A model generated the notes under the pieces. It was not told the DNA's origin. It worked only from the letters and a program-made list of their open reading frames with translations, and did no database searches. The translations under genes and the position numbers were made by a program. A DNA stretch of 42,561 nucleotides from Thiopseudomonas sp. (lineage in GTDB: Bacteria; Pseudomonadota; Gammaproteobacteria; Pseudomonadales; Pseudomonadaceae): assembly GCA_018384595.1 (NCBI GenBank), contig JAHAYO010000119.1:1-42561 (forward strand), given 5' to 3'. The stretch's first letter is position 1. The number at the start of each line of letters is the position of its first letter. Of this stretch, positions 35,308 to 42,561 are shown piece by piece.

Positions 35308-36179
35308 GGTTTTTCTCCGGCGTACAGCTCGATCAGGCTGGCCGGGGCACGGTCGCCGTTGTGATCGCGGACGGCGTGACTGCGCATCAGTTGGGCAGCA
35401 ATACCGCTCATGGGCGTAGCGCTGCCTTGCTGTTGCGACAGGCGGTTGGCCATATCCAAATCCTTGAGCAAGGTGCGCACATGCCATTTAACCGGCTCAA
35501 AGGTACGGGCGGCCATCAGCGGCGCTTCGTTTTGCAGTGGCTTGCTGTCGGCAAAACCGCCGGCCAAGGCCGCAGCCAACAGGCTGGCATCGACACCCGC
35601 CCGTTCGGCCAGCGCCACCGCCTCGGCAATCACCATCACATTGCAGGCCACCAGCATCTGGTTACACACCTTGGTTACCTGCCCGCTGCCCACCGGCCCC
35701 ATGTGGGTCAGACGCTGGCCCAGCTGCAGCAACACAGGCTCAACCTTAGCCAGCACAGCGGCATCCCCACCGGCCATCAGCGTCAAGCTGCCCGCCTCGG
35801 CACCGGCCACACCGCCGGATACCGGCACATCCAGCCAGTGCGCCCCCTGCTCTGTTACCTGCGCTGCCAGTTCGCGGGTGGCGGCCGGCTCGATGCTGGA
35901 GCAGTCAATGATAATCTGGCCGGCGCGCAGGTGGCCGGCAAATTGCTGCACCACCCGCTGTACCGCCGTGGTGTCGGCCAGACATAGGATCAACACATCA
36001 CACGCGTGCACCAGCGCGGCAGGGCTATCGGCCTGCTGTGCGCCTTCGGCCACCAGCGGCGCACACTTGGCACCATTGCGGTTCCATACGGTCAGCGGAT
36101 AACCGCCCGCCAGCAGGCGACGGCACATGGGCAGGCCCATCAGGCCAATGCCGGCAAAACCAATCGTGGGTTGCTGCAT
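35298..36179 (-). CDS. garR: 2-hydroxy-3-oxopropionate (tartronate semialdehyde) reductase family
   Basis: 293-residue beta-hydroxyacid dehydrogenase. Rossmann motif GFAGIGLMGLPMCRRLL, substrate loop DVPVSGGVAGAEAGSLTLMAGG, and catalytic lysine in GSGQVTKVCNQML are all present. Coupling with hyi points to tartronate semialdehyde reduction to glycerate; 3-hydroxyisobutyrate dehydrogenase is the main alternative. I chose the ATG at 36179 (7 bases after GGAG) over one 6 bases upstream (only 1 base from it). Confidence 0.85.
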   Translation of the reverse strand: MQQPTIGFAGIGLMGLPMCRRLLAGGYPLTVWNRNGAKCAPLVAEGAQQADSPAALVHACDVLILCLADTTAVQRVVQQFAGHLRAGQIIIDCSSIEPAATRELAAQVTEQGAHWLDVPVSGGVAGAEAGSLTLMAGGDAAVLAKVEPVLLQLGQRLTHMGPVGSGQVTKVCNQMLVACNVMVIAEAVALAERAGVDASLLAAALAGGFADSKPLQNEAPLMAARTFEPVKWHVRTLLKDLDMANRLSQQQGSATPMSGIAAQLMRSHAVRDHNGDRAPASLIELYAGEKPCS

Positions 36180-36200
36180 GATCATTCTCCAGTTTGGCGA

Positions 36201-37034
36201 TTATTGGCGTACCAAGCGCAGGCTGTGCCAGTCGTGGGGCTGGCTGCTGCGGCAGGGATTGATGTCCAGCCCACCGCGACGCAAATAGCGCGCCTGCACA
36301 CTCAGGGATTCTGGCGCAAGCAGTTGGCTTAGGTCGCAGTAAATGCGCTCAACGCAGTGTTCGTGAAAATCTTGATGCTCGCGAAAACTGACCAGATAAC
36401 GCAGTAACGACTCAGGTTGTAGACGACGGCTGCCGCTGTATTCAACCAGCACACTGCCCCAGTCCGGCTGGCCGGTTACCGGACACAGCGAACGCAGCAG
36501 ATGACTGTGCAATTGCTGGCTATGGGGGCCGTCTTCGTCACAGGTCAGCAAGCCAGCATCCGCGCCGTTGTATTGGCTGATTTCGATATCCAGCATGTCC
36601 ACACACAGGCCTGGAAGCTCAACCACAGCCAGTGCGTTTGGCTGTTGCAGCTCAAACAGCTGTACCGCCACCGGTATGCCAGCAATGGCAGACAGGTCAT
36701 GTTCAAGTGTCATTTTGACCTGATGCGTATCGGCAAAGCAGGTTTGGTTGAAGGAATTTAGGTACAGCTTGAATGATTTGGATTCGATGATGCAGGGCGA
36801 GCACGCCGGAACACGAACTTCAGCCATAGCCACCACCGGCCTGCCGGATGGCAACAACCAAGACAGCTCGTAGGCGCTCCAGATATCCACGCCCTGCCAG
36901 GGCAGTTCGCCTGCGCTGAGGCCAAGTCTGGCCCAGTTGTGTGTGCGTTCAATGGCAAACAGCAGGCCAGCATCATATTGGCTGCTGTAAGAAGCCTGCT
37001 TGCCCAGCAGGGACTGTTCGGCGGGATGCTGCAT
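36201..37034 (-). CDS. queF: NADPH-dependent 7-cyano-7-deazaguanine reductase
   Basis: Reduces preQ0 to preQ1 in queuosine synthesis. 277 residues, the long two-domain (YqfM-less, bimodular) QueF form of gammaproteobacteria. The catalytic cysteine lies in ACSPCIIESKSFKLYLNSF, and the NADPH site in the E-H-Q-D-F-H-E region near the C-terminus; CPVTGQPDWG is also conserved. Ends 21 bases upstream of the garR start, same strand. Confidence 0.95.
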   Translation of the reverse strand: MQHPAEQSLLGKQASYSSQYDAGLLFAIERTHNWARLGLSAGELPWQGVDIWSAYELSWLLPSGRPVVAMAEVRVPACSPCIIESKSFKLYLNSFNQTCFADTHQVKMTLEHDLSAIAGIPVAVQLFELQQPNALAVVELPGLCVDMLDIEISQYNGADAGLLTCDEDGPHSQQLHSHLLRSLCPVTGQPDWGSVLVEYSGSRRLQPESLLRYLVSFREHQDFHEHCVERIYCDLSQLLAPESLSVQARYLRRGGLDINPCRSSQPHDWHSLRLVRQ

Positions 37035-37149
37035 GATGGACCCTTTTATACGCTAAATCACAGCCGGTGCCTGACCGGCAAAGGGTGAAGTGTAGCAGCC
37101 GGCCCGTTACCGTCAAAATGCGCCTGCACCATCAGCTGCCGACGCGCAT

Positions 37150-37182
37150 AAAAAAGCGGCTTCGCATACCGCGAAACCGCTT
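37150..37182 (-). terminator. Intrinsic terminator after the chemoreceptor remnant
   Basis: On the minus strand AAGCGGTTTCGC (37182-37171) and GCGAAGCCGCTT (37165-37154) form a 12-bp stem with one G-U wobble and a five-base loop, followed by a run of T (37155-37150). A textbook rho-independent terminator reading toward queF. It lies directly after the last recognisable codon of the chemoreceptor fragment, well before queF. Confidence 0.85.
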
Positions 37183-37183
37183 G

Positions 37184-37423
37184 CTTGCCCGCCTTGCTGC
37201 TACTCAGAGCAAAGTTGGCCGTATACAGGCGCATGGTCAGGAAGTCGCGACGCATCTCTCCCACCAATGCCACCTACTGTAAACGCATGTTGCCCAGTTC
37301 ATCGGTGATATTCACCAGACGGTTTTGCTGGCTAATGGCAAAGATGCCAAGCAACAGCGTAGTCAGGCCCAAAAGGCCAAAAAATAAAGCCGCTCGTGGC
37401 GCAATGCGCAGATTACGGAGCAT
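37184..37423 (-). pseudogene. N-terminal fragment of a methyl-accepting chemotaxis protein
   Basis: The ATG at 37423, with AGAGGA 8 bases upstream, opens a frame typical of a chemoreceptor N-terminus: a basic start (LRNLRIAPRA), a transmembrane segment (ALFFGLLGLTTLLLGIFAI) and the beginning of a four-helix-bundle ligand domain. After 49 codons an in-frame TAG (37276-37274) interrupts it; beyond it the same frame goes on as receptor-like sequence (VALVGEMRRDFLTMRLYTANF) for about 30 residues, then stops being recognisable and runs into a terminator. The HAMP and signalling domains are absent. I take it as a deletion remnant with a nonsense mutation. A 49-residue membrane peptide could still be made. 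Confidence 0.75.
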
Positions 37424-37453
37424 GGTGAGATCCTCTTGATCAATGACGCCCTC

Positions 37454-37480
37454 ATATGGGCGAGCGTTCCTTGTGCTTTA
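37454..37480 (-). promoter_or_regulatory. sigma-28 (FliA) promoter of the chemoreceptor remnant
   Basis: On the minus strand TAAAG begins at 37480; after the TAAA there are exactly 15 bases, then GCCCATAT (37461-37454). The FliA consensus is TAAA-N15-GCCGATAA; the -10 matches at 6 of 8 positions. It lies 31 bases ahead of the remnant's ATG, as expected for a flagellar-class chemoreceptor. Confidence 0.65.
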
Positions 37481-37586
37481 GCTTTTTTGGCCTGAATGCG
37501 TGCACATTGATCAGCTGCAGCAGGCTAGGGTATCTAGGCTGCCAATACAAAATGCGCCATGCTGCGCCCGCAGCAATGCCCCAAAG

Positions 37587-38960
37587 TCAGGGCTGCTGCC
37601 AACCGCCGCCTAGCGCACTCAGCAGCTGCACGCTGGCCGTTAGGCGGCTGGTGTGCAAAGCCAGCAAGGTACGTTCGGCGCTGTGGGCGCTGGTTAGCGC
37701 GTTACTGACCTGCAAAAAATCCACCATGCCGGCCGCATACTGGTTTTCGATCAGGTTAAGTGCATCCTTCGCTGCCGCCAGTGCTTGGGCTTGCAGCAGC
37801 TGTTCCTGCTCCAGACTGGCTAACTGCACCAGCGCATCTTCCACCTCAGCAATCGCCTCCAGCGTCGTTTGGCGATAACGGGCCACTTGTTGGTCATAGG
37901 CGGCTTCGGCCTGTTGCAGCTTGGCGCGGCGCGCTCCGGCGTCAAACACGCGCAAATCGAGCTGTGGCCCAAGCGACCAAAAGCGATTGGGCATGTTGAC
38001 CAGCCCAGACCAAGCATCAGCGCGATAGCCGCCACTGGCGCTAAAACTGAAGGTCGGGAAGTAGGCGGTTTTGGCCACTCCAATCTCGGCATTGGCAGCA
38101 ATCACTGCTTGCTCGGCTGCGGCAATGTCCGGCCGACGCTCCAACAGGCTGGATGGCAGGTTATGTGGCAACGACGGCATAGCAGGTAAAGCGTCGGCAG
38201 CGGCCAGCGTAAAACCACTGGCTGGACGCCCGAGCAACAGTGCAACGGCATGCTGCACGCGGGCACGCTGGCTGCTCAGGTCCAGTTGCTGCGCTTCAGC
38301 GCTTTTGAGCTGGGTCAGCGCCTGGCTGACATCGGCACGGGTCACCATGCCCACCTGATAACGGTTTTCACTGATGCGCAGCACCCGCTGATAGGCTTGA
38401 ATATTGGCAGCGGTAATGCGTAGCTGCTGGTCAAGGCTACGTAGTTGAATGTAGTTTTGCACCAGCAAACTTTGCTGGCTTAGGCGCAGAGCGGCCCAGT
38501 CGGCGGCGCTGGCTTCCAGACGTGCTTGGCCGGCCTCAACCTTGCGCCGCACCTCCCCCCACAGATCAAGTTGCCAACTTAGGCCCAGCTGGACGTTGCG
38601 GTTTTTACTGATTGCGTCATCGCCCTGCTGCGAACGAACATCACCGGCTTGAGCGCCCAGCTGCGGATAAAGCGCAGAGCGGCTACCACCCAAGGCAGCG
38701 CTGGCCTCGCGCCAAGCTGCTTCGGCGGCGGCCAGATTCTGGTTGCCCTGCTCCAGCTCAGCCAGCAACTCTGCCAGCGTTTCATCCGCATACAGCTGCC
38801 ACCAACTGTTGCTGTCGGCCTGCGCCGGCTCGGCCTCTTTCCAGCCGTTGGTGGCGGCAAAGTCGGCAGGTAGCGCCTGCTCAGGGCGCACATAGTCTGG
38901 ACCCAGCATGCAGCCGGACATCAGCATAAAGGTGACGATCAGAAGGCCTGTTTTGAACAC
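37587..38960 (-). CDS. NodT/OprM-type outer-membrane efflux lipoprotein
   Basis: TolC-like outer-membrane factor, about 457 residues. Lipoprotein signal peptide with lipobox LMSGC (cysteine about residue 17), then LGPDYVRPE typical of NodT, and two repeated OEP domains with long coiled-coil helices rich in A, Q and E. The GTG at 38960, six bases after GGAG, is preferred as start; an ATG 27 bases upstream would lengthen the signal peptide with a polar stretch. It would form the exit duct of an RND- or MFS-type efflux pump, but no inner-membrane pump or periplasmic adaptor gene lies next to it. The 163 bases downstream hold the chemoreceptor promoter. Confidence 0.9.
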   Translation of the reverse strand: MFKTGLLIVTFMLMSGCMLGPDYVRPEQALPADFAATNGWKEAEPAQADSNSWWQLYADETLAELLAELEQGNQNLAAAEAAWREASAALGGSRSALYPQLGAQAGDVRSQQGDDAISKNRNVQLGLSWQLDLWGEVRRKVEAGQARLEASAADWAALRLSQQSLLVQNYIQLRSLDQQLRITAANIQAYQRVLRISENRYQVGMVTRADVSQALTQLKSAEAQQLDLSSQRARVQHAVALLLGRPASGFTLAAADALPAMPSLPHNLPSSLLERRPDIAAAEQAVIAANAEIGVAKTAYFPTFSFSASGGYRADAWSGLVNMPNRFWSLGPQLDLRVFDAGARRAKLQQAEAAYDQQVARYRQTTLEAIAEVEDALVQLASLEQEQLLQAQALAAAKDALNLIENQYAAGMVDFLQVSNALTSAHSAERTLLALHTSRLTASVQLLSALGGGWQQP

Positions 38961-39128
38961 GGAGAACTCCAACGTTGGGCAACACATAGGTCAAATGCGC
39001 CCTAGCATACCGGATCAGGCCACTGCAGCCTGTTGTTTACGCCCTCTTTACTTAGCGCTGCGGCATTATATCCGACACGCCGTTCCTGCTACCCTGTGTG
39101 CTGTCGTTATACACGCAGGAGATTCGCC

Positions 39129-39962
39129 ATGAGCAATGTCTATGTGCCACCTGCCGTCTGGCAGTGGCAAGAAAAAGATGACAATAAATATGCCAGCATC
39201 AACCGCCCCAACGCGGGTTCTCGTTTTGAACAGCAGCTGCCCGTTGGCGAACACCCGCTGCAGCTCTATTCACTGGCCACGCCCAACGGGCAAAAAGTCA
39301 CCATCATGCTGGAAGAGCTGCTTGAGCTTGGGATCGCAGCAGCCGAATATGACGCCTGGCTGATCAACATTGGCCAAGGCGAGCAATTTGGTAGCGATTT
39401 TGTCGCTATCAACCCCAACTCGAAGATTCCGGCCCTGCTGGATCACAGCCAAAACCCGCCACTGCCGGTGTTTGAATCAGGCTCAATTCTGCTCTATCTG
39501 GCGGAAAAATTCGGCCATTTTATCCCGCAGCAACAGGCCGAACGTACCTGCTGTCTGAACTGGCTGTTTTGGCAGATGGGTGCTGCACCCTATCTGGGCG
39601 GCGGCTTTGGCCATTTTTATGTGTATGCCGGTGAAAAATACGAATACGCCATCAACCGTTTTACCATGGAAGCCAAACGCCAGCTGGACGTGCTCGACCA
39701 GCACCTTGCCGACAACTGCTTTATGGCCGGAGACGAATACAGCATTGCCGACATCGCCATCTGGCCTTGGTATGGCGGCGTAGCCTGCGGTGATGTGTAT
39801 AACGCGGTGGAGTTTTTACAGGCAGGCGAATACAAAAACCTGCTGCGCTGGCAGGCGCAGATTGCCCAGCGCCCTGCCGTACAACGCGGCCGTTTAGTCA
39901 ACCGCAACGAAGGCGGCTTACGCGAACGCCACAGCGCAGCCGATTTTGCAGGATTGCTGTAA
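39129..39962 (+). CDS. yghU: YghU-type glutathione S-transferase
   Basis: 277-residue member of the YghU/nu-class transferases that bind two glutathiones and have disulfide-bond reductase activity. Thioredoxin-like N-domain (about 48-130) with LATPNGQKVTIMLEELLE and PNSKIPAL plus ESGSILLYLAEKFG (glutathione contacts), and helical C-domain with YSIADIAIWPWYGG. Preceded by the family's N-terminal extension (about 1-45; YVPPAVWQW). AGGAG lies 7 bases before the ATG. Confidence 0.92.
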   Translation: MSNVYVPPAVWQWQEKDDNKYASINRPNAGSRFEQQLPVGEHPLQLYSLATPNGQKVTIMLEELLELGIAAAEYDAWLINIGQGEQFGSDFVAINPNSKIPALLDHSQNPPLPVFESGSILLYLAEKFGHFIPQQQAERTCCLNWLFWQMGAAPYLGGGFGHFYVYAGEKYEYAINRFTMEAKRQLDVLDQHLADNCFMAGDEYSIADIAIWPWYGGVACGDVYNAVEFLQAGEYKNLLRWQAQIAQRPAVQRGRLVNRNEGGLRERHSAADFAGLL

Positions 39963-39972
39963 ACAAGAGCCG

Positions 39973-40052
39973 GACGGGGCCGCAGTCAAGGCTTAGCCGT
40001 TTAAGCCGGACTACCGAATCAAATCAGCGCAAACTGACGCAGCGCCCGTCCT
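39973..40052. repeat. 80-bp cruciform repeat, family B, copy 1
   Basis: In the 313-base gap between the yghU-like and lipA genes. It begins GGACGGGGCCGCAGTC and ends CTGACGCAGCGCCCGTCC, so its ends are nearly complementary, with an imperfect inner stem around GTTTAAGCCGG. About 70 percent alike to copy 2 by eye and in the same orientation, 195 bases away. Followed by a GTGCAAAAA-type sequence also found after copy 2. Confidence 0.7.
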
Positions 40053-40116
40053 CCCCTGCCGCCACCGTGCAAAAACCAACATCACCACAGCGCCAAACCC
40101 CATCACCGCGACAGCA

Positions 40117-40133
40117 GCCCAGCAACGCTGGGC
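40117..40133. repeat. Perfect 7-bp hairpin between the two cruciform repeats
   Basis: GCCCAGC and GCTGGGC (40117-40123 and 40127-40133) pair perfectly over a three-base loop. No U-tract on either strand, so probably not an intrinsic terminator by itself. The remainder of 40053-40167 is C-rich on the plus strand with no gene visible. Confidence 0.4.
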
Positions 40134-40167
40134 CACCCCTCCAACCCGCACAAGGCAAATTCGGGAT

Positions 40168-40248
40168 GGACGGGGCCGAAGTCAGCCATTAGCGGTTTGG
40201 GCCGGCTTGCCGGACCAAACCAGCGTAGACTGACGTAGCGCCCCGTCC
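40168..40248. repeat. 81-bp cruciform repeat, family B, copy 2
   Basis: Begins GGACGGGGCCGAAGTCAG and ends CTGACGTAGCGCCCCGTCC; the outer arms pair over about 16 of 18 positions with one bulge. Inside lies a second palindrome, GGTTTGGGCCGGC with GCCGGACCAAACC (40193-40220), pairing at 12 of 13 positions around TT. The whole folds as an outer stem carrying an inner hairpin. On the minus strand it lies 28 bases beyond the lipA stop. Confidence 0.75.
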
Positions 40249-40275
40249 GGCCCAGTCACCACAGTGCAAAAAAAC

Positions 40276-41247
40276 CTACAACAACTCCCCCGACTGCTGA
40301 TCCGCATGATAAGACGAGCGCACCAGCGGGCCAGAAGCGACATTCTTAAAGCCCATTTTCAGCCCTTCTTCAGCAAACCAAGCAAAGGTATCGGGATGCA
40401 CATACCGTTGCACCGGCATGTGATCACGCGACGGCGACAGGTACTGACCCAAGGTCAGCATGTCGATGTTGTGCTCGCGCATACGCTGCATCACGGCAAT
40501 CACTTCTTCGTCGGTTTCACCCAGACCCAGCATCAGGCCGGACTTGGTTGGCACCTGCGGTACCAACTGCTTAAAGCGCTCCAGCAAATCCAGTGACCAT
40601 TCAAAATCCGACCCCGGGCGTGCAGCCTTGTACAGGCGCGGCACGGTTTCGAGGTTGTGATTGAACACATCCGGCGGCGTGGCAGCGCTGATCTCTAGCG
40701 CAACCTCCATACGGCCCCGATAGTCGGGCACCAAGGTTTCAATCTGGATGGTGGGCGACAGCGCGCGGATTTCACGGATGCAGTCGGCAAAGTGCTGAGC
40801 ACCGCCGTCGCGCAGGTCGTCACGGTCCACCGAGGTGATGACCACGTATTTCAGACGCATATCGGCAATGGCGCGGGCTAGGTTGACCGGCTCATTTTCG
40901 TCCAGCGGGTTGGGACGGCCATGGCCCACATCACAGAAGGGGCAACGGCGGGTGCAGATGTCACCCATGATCATGAAGGTGGCGGTGCCGCTAGAGAAGC
41001 ATTCACCCAAATTTGGGCAAGACGCCTCCTCACAGACACTGTGCAGTTTGTGTTTGCGCAGGGTTTGCTTGATGCCCTCCACCTCGGGCGAAACCGGCAC
41101 ACGCACGCGAATCCAATCGGGTTTACGCAGGGTTTCTTCGGTTTGGATAACCTTGACCGGAATGCGGGCCAGCTTGTCGGCACCGCGCAGTTTGACGCCG
41201 GTTTCCACGGAAGTGCGGCTGCCGGCCGCTGCGGTTTCATTGCTCAT
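40276..41247 (-). CDS. lipA: lipoyl synthase LipA
   Basis: Radical SAM enzyme that inserts two sulfurs into octanoyl groups on lipoyl domains. About 323 residues; auxiliary cluster cysteines in [12 protein letters not shown] and the SAM-cluster CTRRCPFC, followed by the conserved [16 protein letters not shown] and [14 protein letters not shown]. The C-terminal R-S-S-Y-H-A motif carries the serine ligand of the auxiliary cluster. Start at ATG 41247, 11 bases inside the lipB 3' end. Confidence 0.96.
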   Translation of the reverse strand: MSNETAAAGSRTSVETGVKLRGADKLARIPVKVIQTEETLRKPDWIRVRVPVSPEVEGIKQTLRKHKLHSVCEEASCPNLGECFSSGTATFMIMGDICTRRCPFCDVGHGRPNPLDENEPVNLARAIADMRLKYVVITSVDRDDLRDGGAQHFADCIREIRALSPTIQIETLVPDYRGRMEVALEISAATPPDVFNHNLETVPRLYKAARPGSDFEWSLDLLERFKQLVPQVPTKSGLMLGLGETDEEVIAVMQRMREHNIDMLTLGQYLSPSRDHMPVQRYVHPDTFAWFAEEGLKMGFKNVASGPLVRSSYHADQQSGELL

Positions 41248-41902
41248 GGCTGTCTGTTGTACCTTCTGAAAATTCAAGGGCGGCATGCCCCAGCCGGCGG
41301 CCCAGGATACGGGCCAAGGCTGTGCCTGCCTGTTGCACGCTTGTGGCGTGGTCGCTTTCGTCGGCCAGCCGGGTCATACGCAGACCCTGATAGCCGCAGG
41401 GGTTGATACGTTTAAACGGTGCCAGATCCATATCCACATTCAGGGCCAAGCCATGAAAGGAGCAGCCGCGACGAATACGCAGCCCCAGCGAGGCAATCTT
41501 GGCATCGCCCACATAGACGCCCGGCGCATCGGCACGGGCAACAGCGCTGACAGTATAGTCAGCCAGCAGCTCAATCAGGCTGTTTTCAATCAAGCTGACC
41601 AATTCGCGCACGCCCATGCCCAAGCGGCGAATATCCACCAGCACATAGGCCACCAACTGACCAGGGCCGTGGTAGGTGACTTGACCGCCACGGTCAACCT
41701 GCACCACTGGAATGTCGCCGGGAAACAATAGGTGCTCGGCCTTACCGGCCTGCCCTTGGGTGAACACCGGCGGGTGTTCCAGCAGCCAGATTTCATCGGC
41801 GCTTTGCGCACCACGGGTATCGGTGAATTGCTGCATGGCATGCCAAGCGGTTTCATAGTCAACCTGGCCCAACCAGCGGATCAGCAGCGGCAGCTGACTC
41901 AT
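41237..41902 (-). CDS. lipB: octanoyltransferase LipB
   Basis: Transfers octanoate from acyl carrier protein to lipoyl domains, supplying LipA. 221 residues; [16 protein letters not shown] is the family signature, the catalytic lysine lies in [19 protein letters not shown] and the catalytic cysteine in INPCGYQG. The ATG at 41902 overlaps the ybeD stop (ATGA), and the 3' end overlaps lipA, giving a tightly coupled ybeD-lipB-lipA unit. Confidence 0.95.
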   Translation of the reverse strand: MSQLPLLIRWLGQVDYETAWHAMQQFTDTRGAQSADEIWLLEHPPVFTQGQAGKAEHLLFPGDIPVVQVDRGGQVTYHGPGQLVAYVLVDIRRLGMGVRELVSLIENSLIELLADYTVSAVARADAPGVYVGDAKIASLGLRIRRGCSFHGLALNVDMDLAPFKRINPCGYQGLRMTRLADESDHATSVQQAGTALARILGRRLGHAALEFSEGTTDSHEQ

Positions 41903-42192
41903 CAAAGCACCATGCGTACTTTGCCGGTCTGGCGTAGCGCTTGGTGTAGCTGCTCCAAGTGTTCGGGGCTTTGCGCGGTGATACGCACTCGCACCGAGCA
42001 AAAGCGACCATTGCTGCTTAGCTGTTGCTCGGCACTGCTGCGCTCAAATTCAGGCGCATGAGCACAGAGCACATCCAGCACGCACTGCAGGTAGTCCTCG
42101 CCGTGATCGCCAATGATCTTCAGCGGATACTGCTCGCAGGGAAACTCGATTTTTGGCTGTTCGGCGCTTTCGGTCAGGTCGGTAAACTGCAT
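41902..42192 (-). CDS. ybeD: YbeD family protein (DUF493)
   Basis: 96-residue ACT-like alpha/beta protein, with [22 protein letters not shown] and the [21 protein letters not shown] region typical of DUF493. Its presence between dacA and lipB is the common gammaproteobacterial order; function not firmly known (a regulatory role is suspected from the fold). Starts 9 bases after dacA with GGAG upstream. Confidence 0.93.
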   Translation of the reverse strand: MQFTDLTESAEQPKIEFPCEQYPLKIIGDHGEDYLQCVLDVLCAHAPEFERSSAEQQLSSNGRFCSVRVRITAQSPEHLEQLHQALRQTGKVRMVL

Positions 42193-42201
42193 GCCGGCTC
42201 C

Positions 42202-42561
42202 TTAATTGAACAGGTTAAAGAAGAACAGGCGCAGGCTGTCGATCAGACGCTTGAAGAAACCGCCCTGCTCCACATCGTTCAGCGCAATCAGTTCGGCGCT
42301 GTGCAACAGTTCGCCGTCCAGACGTACTTCCACCACACCCAGCTTCTGGCCGGCCACCACGGGAGCTACCACGCCGGCATCCAGAATGGCGTCAGCGGTC
42401 ATTTTGTCGGCCTTGCCACGCGGTACGGTCAACGTCAGATCATTGGCTAAGCCAGCATTGACTTGATTGGTTTGGCCTTTCCACACCTGCACCGCAGACA
42501 GCGCCGTGCCCTGTTTGTAGAAGGTACGGCTTTCAAAGAAGCGGAAACCGTAGGTCAGCAG
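42202..42561 (-). CDS. dacA: D-alanyl-D-alanine carboxypeptidase DacA (PBP5), C-terminal part
   Basis: Only the last 119 codons lie in the window; the gene begins beyond 42561. The visible part starts TYGFRFFESRTFYKQG, runs through the all-beta PBP5_C domain (VWKGQTNQVNAGL, VPRGKADKMTADAI, KLGVVEVRLDGELLHSAELIAL) and ends in the amphipathic helix FFKRLIDSLRLFFFNLFN that anchors PBP5-type enzymes on the outer face of the inner membrane. The catalytic domain is not visible. It trims the terminal D-alanine from peptidoglycan pentapeptides. Confidence 0.93.
   Translation of the reverse strand: MLTYGFRFFESRTFYKQGTALSAVQVWKGQTNQVNAGLANDLTLTVPRGKADKMTADAILDAGVVAPVVAGQKLGVVEVRLDGELLHSAELIALNDVEQGGFFKRLIDSLRLFFFNLFN

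Noticed and set aside
37058-37273. 71-residue minus-strand reading frame as a separate gene
   Set aside because: It is in frame with, and directly follows, the TAG of the chemoreceptor stub; its first 30 residues continue receptor sequence and the rest runs through a terminator hairpin.
37456-37878. 140-residue plus-strand frame
   Set aside because: Overlaps the FliA promoter region and is antisense to the efflux lipoprotein gene; Ser/Cys/Ala-rich composition typical of an antisense frame.
39973-40248. Integron attC sites
   Set aside because: Size and nested stems are suggestive, but the core sites RYYYAAC and GTTRRRY are not present at the ends and no integrase or cassette-like gene is nearby.

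Overview
The window is a 42.6 kb piece of a gammaproteobacterial chromosome, GC in the mid-to-upper 50s by eye. Gene content and order point to Pseudomonadales or a close Oceanospirillales relative: a fliKLMNOPQR-flhB run behind a sigma-54 promoter; PhoP-PhoQ and PsrA proteins that read like the Pseudomonas ones; psrA followed by nagZ and methylthioinosine phosphorylase; a CpxR/Spy/CpxA set beside yciI-yciB and rnm-yciO-scpA-scpB; fumC near bolA; and lipA-lipB-ybeD-dacA. I see no tRNA, rRNA, CRISPR array, phage or intact insertion sequence. Nearly all of it is core chromosome.

Layout. 1-3255: a truncated outer-membrane beta-barrel gene (Phenol_MetA_deg type), a panE-like ketopantoate reductase, a DnaJ-related protein and the tRNA thiolase TtcA. 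3291-10349: flagellar hook-length control, C-ring and export-gate genes on the + strand. 10355-12475: phoPQ, preceded by a textbook PhoP box. 12461-17023: SprT, an HDOD protein, the fatty-acid-responsive repressor PsrA with its palindromic operator, a YkuD-fold enzyme without signal peptide, NagZ and MTI phosphorylase. The YkuD enzyme and NagZ suggest a peptidoglycan-recycling unit. 17055-21885: membrane adenylate cyclase (CyaB type), a nitroreductase, and a Cpx-like envelope-stress system in which the Spy/CpxP gene lies between regulator and kinase and has GTAAA boxes upstream. 21901-25956: yciI/yciB diverging from RNase AM, YciO and condensin ScpAB; the RNase AM frame has no AUG, GUG or UUG start and appears to begin at AUC behind a good AGGAG. 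26218-28241: periplasmic copper chaperone and glutathione reductase. 28514-30440: small accessory block with a short membrane protein, a vWA protein and a macro-domain protein. 30653-34479: pyrF, a DUF2897 protein, fumC, a tail-anchored unknown and bolA. 34525-37034: hydroxypyruvate isomerase, tartronate-semialdehyde reductase type enzyme and queF. 37184-37480: remnant of a chemoreceptor gene still carrying a sigma-28 promoter and RBS. 37587-39962: NodT-type efflux lipoprotein and a YghU-type glutathione transferase. 39973-40248: two copies of an 80-bp cruciform repeat. 40276-42561: lipA, lipB, ybeD and the 3' end of dacA.

The best non-routine signals are the apparent AUC start of RNase AM, the chemoreceptor stub with intact FliA promoter, the vWA plus macro-domain pair, the 80-bp cruciform repeats beside lipA, and a second diverged extragenic repeat family bracketing the copper chaperone gene and lying upstream of the macro gene. 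Several regulatory sites (sigma-54, PhoP, PsrA, CpxR, FliA) can be read directly. No large unknown multi-gene system was found.
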